Source of the DNA: Bryoerythrophyllum caledonicum
Lineage: Eukaryota; Streptophyta; Bryopsida; Pottiales; Pottiaceae
Direction of reading: 5' to 3'
DNA length: 64,000 nt
NCBI GenBank assembly: GCA_963971425.1
Contig: OZ020514.1
Span: forward strand, 44,917,527 to 44,981,526
Under the pieces are notes generated by a model. It was not told the origin of the DNA. It made no database searches and saw only the letters and a list, made by a program, of their open reading frames with translations. This document shows, piece by piece, positions 58,190 through 64,000 of this stretch (position 1 is the stretch's first letter; each line of letters opens with the position of its first letter). The position numbers and the translations under genes are program-made.

Positions 58190-58346
58190 TTAATTATATT
58201 TGAAAATCCTAGCAAATATAACACAGGGAACGGAAAAAAATATTTCATTAACAAATAAGCTTGAAGATGATGTTGAGCTCAATTGTAGTCGGATTTATCA
58301 AAATAAAACACAATTAAACTTGAATTTAGAAATAAAACAAAGATAA

Positions 58347-61300
58347 CTACTCCATGTCATCTGAACTATCCTCGCTATGAAATCCTTCGTGTGCCTCAAC
58401 ATCTAGGTATTTCGAAACACCCTTGTGATAATTCCGGTGGTGACATCGAGGTCGTGGAGATCTTAGCATGGACATCATTGCCGCCGCTCTTTCAACATAA
58501 ACTGGAAGAGTGAATGTATGCGGTGGAGATAGCGGTAAGGGCCGCAACATAAAAGGAATACGAGAAGTTTGCTCAACTCTGCAAAAGTAAGAGAAAATGA
58601 ATGAAATGTCTACACTTCAAACAAAGCACATATTTATGTTGATTGAGAAAATAACATAATTAATTCTAAAACTTACTCACATAAAGGAATGCGGTTGCTC
58701 TTCTGTTTTTTCCTGGCATGCGTCGGACAGCTTTTTGCTTTGGCAATATTGGGACGGTGGGTGACTTGGGAATGAGTGGTGCCAAGAGAGATTGAAAAAT
58801 CTCTGAGTCTTCTTCAAAAGCCACTATGTGTCGACCAAGTGACTGACAAGCGCGAATGGCGGGTCCTATGAAAGAGAGAGCAATGGAAAATGATGCTTTA
58901 GTCCTTATTGAAGAAGAAAATAGTAAATGAAAGTTTAAATATATGTGGAAGAAATGCTCACCGGTGGAGGCATTCCAATCAAGAACAATGTCCTCAATTG
59001 AAGTCAACGATTCAATCATTGACTTCAAGAAATCATCGGATTTCTCCCGAGGGCCCCGCCAAGGTGATTCTCCACGCAAATGCTAAGTTGAAGCATTTAC
59101 CGGATTGAATAATATGTCTAGCTCCCCCTATGGAGCGCTAACACGGAATCCCGAGACATCAATAATATCTCGTACAAATAATTGGACACAAAAGCGCGTG
59201 CCCTGAAGCAAAGTACAATTATGTTTAGTGTAAATCTCCCAAAAATTCATGATATTGATTGCCAATACATCAACAATAGCAAATAAAAATTATATAATTC
59301 AAATATATAATTATCGTGGCAGAAGGATCTCGAGGTAAAGCAAGAGGGAGCTCATTTAAAGCCCACCAATCGTTCAGTAACTTCAAATCGTATGTTACTG
59401 CACATTCTTCAATCTCCAATTGCAAATCTCAGTCGTTGGCATGAAACACAAGCAAAGCTGCATTGTCATGGAGATAGTTGTCAGCAAACTCAAAAATGGT
59501 ATCAATGTACTTCTCCGACCTAACATTCCACGGAGAAATGGCCGAATGAGGAACAGAGATCCCTGGAACGGGCAAATTCTCTGGAATGTCGGCAATTATA
59601 AGATCCAATCGAGAGTGCTTGTAAGTTTCACTTGAAACTTGCCGTGATCGATCTGCTCCAACCTGGAAAGCAATTAAAGTAAGAAATTGGAAATAATGTT
59701 TTACATAAATTTCAACAAACAAAAGTGATAAAATAAAATCATACCTTTGATATGAATTCATGAAGACGAGCCCAAGGCTGTGGTGGACCACCGGGCTCAG
59801 AAAGAGACTGCATGAGCGAAAATAGAGAGCAATTCAGAATTAAAGACTGTGAAGAGACAATCTGAATTGGTGCAACGGATGACTCTGATTGTTGAAATTG
59901 AAATTGTTTGCGTTGGTGAACCTCCATACGTGTAACTTCAATAAGACTGGATCCTGCAGCTTGAGAAGATGCCATGACCGGTGATGAATTCCAAGCAAGT
60001 TCATCATCTCTGGTCACATCAGTTTGGTTTGGTAGCACAGAAACATTAACAGTTGCCCTTGATGCAAGGGCAGTAGCTACAGCCTCCTTGATCTCAGCCT
60101 TCTTAGCCGCCTCCGCCTTCTGAGCCACTTCAATCTCCAACTTTGCCTTCTCAACCTTGGTCAAGCGCTTCTTTTTGTTCGAAGTCTCGTCTTGGACAAC
60201 TACTGGCGGCATAGATGACTGCTCGTGTTCTAAATCCTCGTCCTCAGGATTAGTTGAAACATTGGGGGATGTAGACCCACAAAGACTACTGTAAAGCTCC
60301 AACTCCTCGTCTGGAATGAAATTAGAGCTACATTCAAGGTACCATCCACCACCCTTTAGAAGAGGAACGGAGTATTTCTCCTGCTGAATATTTGTGAAAA
60401 TACATAGATCCGAAGAAGATTGAATCCATGGAGATAGGAAAGCAAGGCATGAGACAACTCCAAGCGCATTTTTAGGCATCAATTCCCTGATAATGTACCT
60501 AAATGAACACAAAACAACGTGATGAGAAATGAGTGAATGAATTTGAAATGTTTAAAGAGGCACAAAGTGGAGAAATTAAATGAAAAATACCTGTAGAATA
60601 GACGCTTGATGAGAAGGTCACCTTCCAGTAAATCATCGAAGTTTGATCCCTTCAGAAATGGTGGCTTAACACTTGGATGGACAATATGCATGAATGCCTT
60701 CTCCCACAAGATCAAACGCCATTTCTCAATATAGTCCGACGGACGCATAATCCCCGGAGAGGCGTTCCAGTCCACAGTGAATGCGCCCGACTTACAAAGA
60801 TTCTCGAATTCAGAAATGAAGCTATCTTCAAGCTGAATATTATAAACAAATATTAGGAAACAATAAAAAATATATGATCAGAAAATAACAACAAATGAAT
60901 AATTGAATCACCTGTGCCCAAAATGATGCATGATTCAGGAATAAGTCAAGTGTGGTGTCTTTGAAACGTGCACTTGGAAATCGATAGGAAGATCGAATAA
61001 AAGCTGGAGAATTCCACTGATGCAACCACCTTGCTTTGAAAAGTGGCCCAACATTAGAGGTTGTAACCTTCTGCAACCTCTCGATAGTCATTTCGGTTGT
61101 TTTGAATTGACTGAAATAATTGTTGATCTACAAGAAGAAAATTATAATGAATATGATGAAAAATAATCAACAAAAGAATTATCAAATTGTCTAAACAATC
61201 ATTGAAAAGAAAGTAAGATAATAAGGGAAAAAATACCTCTTCAAAAAATCCTTCGCCGTGCTTTGGATTTGCAACAGAAAGATATTTGTGAAAATCTTTG

Positions 61301-63552
61301 TTTTTTATGGATTTCACCATCGATGCTTCAGCAACATTCATAACTCTCCACACACCTTCTCCCGTTCTCTCCTCTGCAGGCGTGGTTCTTTCGTATTCGA
61401 TGGCGGCTTCGTCAGCAACTCGAGCGAGGTCTTGCTGCAATAAACAATATTGTTTGAGACATATAAATTTGATATTTTCATAGTGTTATTTATTCTTTAA
61501 ACAAAAAATATAAATTCATAAGTGATACAAAAATTCAAAATACATCTTGAGAAAGCACTTACCCGGTATAAGAAGGATATGAATACATCAATAGTCAAAG
61601 GATACCAAGCTGCACGCGACTGTCTAACTTTCACACAAGACTTGAATTCTGTGGAGGTCAGAAGTTCCTTGAAGTCTTCAAGCTTGAGGGACCTATAATA
61701 TCGAATGCGTTGCAACCTTGCAGGGAGACTGACCTTTACATGGTTATTCTGAGTTGACCTGCATATTTACAATCAAATATGTCAATCCAAAGTCAGAGAT
61801 AATAGAAGATAATTAATAATCAAGTTATCAATGGAAAATCAAATATGGGTGGATGGTAATACCAATTTACATCGTGCATACAATTAAGCAGAACCGAGAT
61901 CTGCCCTTTTGGATTGAGCACAACACTGGAATTCGAGTAATGCCAGGATTTGTCATTGGGGTGAACGTCATTAATATAGCGCCACCATGCATTATATCTG
62001 TGGTTTCCATCCCACACAAAAAACATTTTTTCTTTGAAATGTGCGTACTCTGGATTCCAACCCAAAAACTCGTCAAATTTCTCATTGGCAGATTGCCAAT
62101 GAGAATTCCAGCTTGCCTTGATCTGAGGAGACACATCACGGGTTAACTCAGCATCGTCAAACAAAGAAATATAAAAAGAACGATCACCGTCAATGTATCC
62201 GCCTTCAAATCGCTTTTGAAGGACGCATACATCGACCTCTTGCACAGGACAAACACGTGGCAATGGAACCATCCTGCAAAGAAGTACGTAAAAGGGGCCT
62301 TTGGTGACGCGCATATTTTCAAGGACAGTCACAAAATTTGATTTCTAGTGTGAAGTCGTCGTGCCCTCTCTCCATCTTGAACATTGGCCAAACCACTTGG
62401 GCATTTTGGTGAATCATCTTCAGAATCAAATGAAGTAACGTCCTGTATTTTAAATTTACAAATTAAAGTATTCAATAATTGATAACAAGTGCGACAACAT
62501 TACTAAATGCAAAGAGTTGCTAATGCCACAATCTTGAAAAATAACTAATGTCTAAAACAAATGATTAACTAACCTGAATTCCTGGGTTGAAAGGGCCTTC
62601 CTTGTCGTCTTGAGTTGTGTTGACCTCTGAAGAAACTTCCGCATTAATCTGAATAACAATGCACATACTTTTGAGAATGATAAGGCATATGATATACATA
62701 ACCATAGGTATTTGAACAAGTTACTATAAATTAGAATACAAATTACATCAAATCTTAAGTCAATAATGAGGTCATTGTTGAATTCATTAAAGCCATTGTT
62801 GAATTCATTAACTCTATAGCCAACAAAGACTACATTAGATCAGAATAAAAATTTAAGCATAGCCTCTTTGAACAAGCCTTTGTCCACAAAGGCTATTCAC
62901 GTAATTCTTAATTGTCAGTTTTTAATTAGTTTATTGAATCACAATTGAGCAAAAAGAGTAGCTTCGTCCACGAAGCCTTCTCACAACATTCAAATGTTCA
63001 AAAGCAACTATAGTTTGACAGCATCACAAGAGGCTTCGTCCACAAAGCCTTATCACAACATTCAAATGTTCAAATGATCAAAATCAACTATAGTTTGACA
63101 GCATCACAAAAGGCTTCGTCCATGAAGCCTTATCACAACATTCAAATGTTCAAATGATCAAAATCAACTTTAGTTTGACAGCCGCACAAGAGACTTCGTC
63201 CATGAAGCCTTATCAGAACATTCAAATGTTCAAATGTTTCAAATCAACTTTAGTTTGACAGCTTCACAAGAGACTTCGTCCACGAAGCCTTCTCACAATA
63301 TTCAAATGTTCAAAATCAACTTTAGTTTGACATCATCACAAGAGACTTCGTCCACGAAGCTTTCATTCATAAATTCACACTCCGAACAAGAATTCATATT
63401 TGGACTATGAAACCACATTAAATCAAACAAAAATAAGCGTTCCAATTCATCACATGTTGAATTAAAGAGTTCAACCATACCATAGGTTGAGATGATCCCT
63501 CGATAATGCCAATATCGCCAACATCTGTGGTACTTACTCCTCTTGGTATGCT
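58347..63552 (-). pseudogene. Gene D: full-length paralogue of gene C (ParB/Srx fold plus methyltransferase-like)
   Basis: Exons (minus): 63552-63481, 62648-62574, 62442-61863, 61758-61563, 61434-61237, 61127-60912, 60832-60592, 60498-59755, 59662 to about 59315, 59202-58962, 58865-58681, 58578-58347. Exon 3 holds MFFVWDGNHRYNAWW, the ParB-type motif. Exon 8 has GGGWYLECSSN and an Ala/Lys/Glu coiled coil. Exon 9 has DLIIADIPENLPVPG. Exons 10-11 have SPWRGPREK and IVLDWNASTG / PAIRACQSLGRHIVAFEED. The last exon has TLPVYVERAAAMM and an acidic end (DDME, TAG). Exon borders and phases follow gene C almost one for one, so the pair shares an ancestral gene. Lesions: TGA 59429, TAG 59128 and 59083, one frameshift near 62340, and the exon-9 donor seems lost. 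The gene may extend beyond the window. Confidence 0.7.
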
Positions 63553-63850
63553 CTGCCACATGCACACAACAATTTAGAATCCACGGTCGCAGAAGTTCTC
63601 AGCTCACAATGGCATAACATCAAAAATTGCCAATATATAAATGAGGCTTCGTCAACAAAGTCTCATTGGACATGCATGATAGCTCATGCCCATGTTCAAG
63701 CACAAAAACATGCTTCGTTGACAAAGCTTCATGGCTTAAACTCTGGTGGTACTAGAAGAACATTCTGATGAACTCAAAGAACATGCTTCATTGACGAAGC
63801 ATAACAATTTGCCTCAAACATGCTTTGTTGGCGAAGTTCTATCGTACTCA
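62860..63850. repeat. Palindrome array 3 (GGCTTCGTCCACGAAGCC type), 5' introns of gene D
   Basis: About 11 sites of an 18-bp palindrome near 62868, 62964, 63034, 63112, 63190, 63270, 63344, 63644, 63710, 63783 and 63824. From 62960 to 63370 each site is part of an 80-bp tandem unit that also carries CATTCAAATGTTCAAATG and TAGTTTGACAGC; upstream of exon 1 the sites stand alone. Sites vary together on both arms (e.g. GCCTTTGTCCACAAAGGC near 62868). Confidence 0.85.
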
Positions 63851-64000
63851 AAGTTGTTGCTGATTCATTCACAAAATTTTCAAACTTGCTGCTGATAAAC
63901 TTTCTTACTTGCTGCTGTTTGTTTATAAAATTCAGAGATCTTCATGTGTCGTACGAACATGATTTGTTATGACGTTGTCCACAAAATCTTTTTTTCATTA

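Noticed and set aside
7415..63552. Declaring a nuclear genetic code with TAG and TAA as glutamine
   Set aside because: TGA also interrupts several genes, C and D seem to end naturally in TAA and TAG after similar acidic tails, and all genes with stops are mobile-type. Kept only as an alternative.
10968..63850. Calling the palindrome arrays bona fide parS centromere sites
   Set aside because: Sequence differs from bacterial parS, no ParA/Walker gene is present, and the HTH that reads parS was not recognised in genes A, C or D.
1..64000. tRNA, rRNA, plastid or mitochondrial insertions
   Set aside because: I looked for clover-leaf A and B boxes, conserved rRNA stretches and organelle genes on both strands and saw none; a covariance-model scan would be decisive.

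Overview
The window reads as nuclear DNA of a green-lineage eukaryote, and a non-seed plant or other streptophyte is my best guess. The evidence is GT-AG introns in every recognisable gene, a degenerate plant-type AAACCCT block near 14 kb, MULE, DUF7869, Helitron-like and TTAA-flanked elements, and gene families I associate from memory with bryophyte and charophyte genomes. The species cannot be fixed from the sequence. Almost everything recognisable is mobile or repetitive, and I see no ordinary housekeeping gene that looks intact.

Layout. 0-6 kb: end of a retroelement ORF, a gag remnant, minisatellites, a microsatellite, a TA-flanked MITE, a Helitron 3' end and copies of a TTAA-element family. 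6-12.3 kb (minus strand): gene A, a ParB/sulfiredoxin-fold protein with a degenerate methyltransferase-like C-terminus. 12.6-15.6 kb: noncoding DNA with tandem repeats, telomere-like repeats and a palindrome array. 15.7-19.1 kb (plus): gene G, a DUF7869-type transposase. 19-33 kb: a repeat nest with two TTAA elements' worth of sequence, an element with 820-bp inverted arms, Helitron-like copies, a Tc1 transposase fragment and several perfect hairpins. 33.7-35 kb: a broken SEN1-like helicase. 35.6-40.6 kb (minus): the C-terminal half of another methyltransferase-like gene (B1), two FCP1-like domains (B2) and a segment shared with A (B3). 41.3-45 kb (minus): gene F, a MULE transposase with MULE and SWIM domains. 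46.5-54.9 kb (plus): gene C, a full-length ParB/methyltransferase-like gene. 55.2-56.8 kb: element E, a captured fragment of an A-type gene. 57.3-58.2 kb: a TTAA element. 58.3-63.6 kb (minus): gene D, a full-length paralogue of C with matching introns.

Two patterns stand out. First, genes A to G and the helicase are open over hundreds of codons except for in-frame stops. My hand count is about 30 TAG, 8 TAA and 8 TGA against about five or six frameshifts. Where two paralogues can be aligned, a stop faces CAG (twice) or CGA (once). This suggests C-to-T decay in methylated contexts, or less likely stop-codon reassignment or readthrough. Second, each of the ParB/methyltransferase-like genes A, C and D carries its own array of short palindromes in its 5' introns or leader, and A shares its array type with the neighbouring transposase gene G. 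GATC is the core of two of the three arrays. A family of palindrome-tagged ParB/methyltransferase-like genes travelling with DDE transposases is the most likely undescribed system here. The link between protein and palindrome is inference only.
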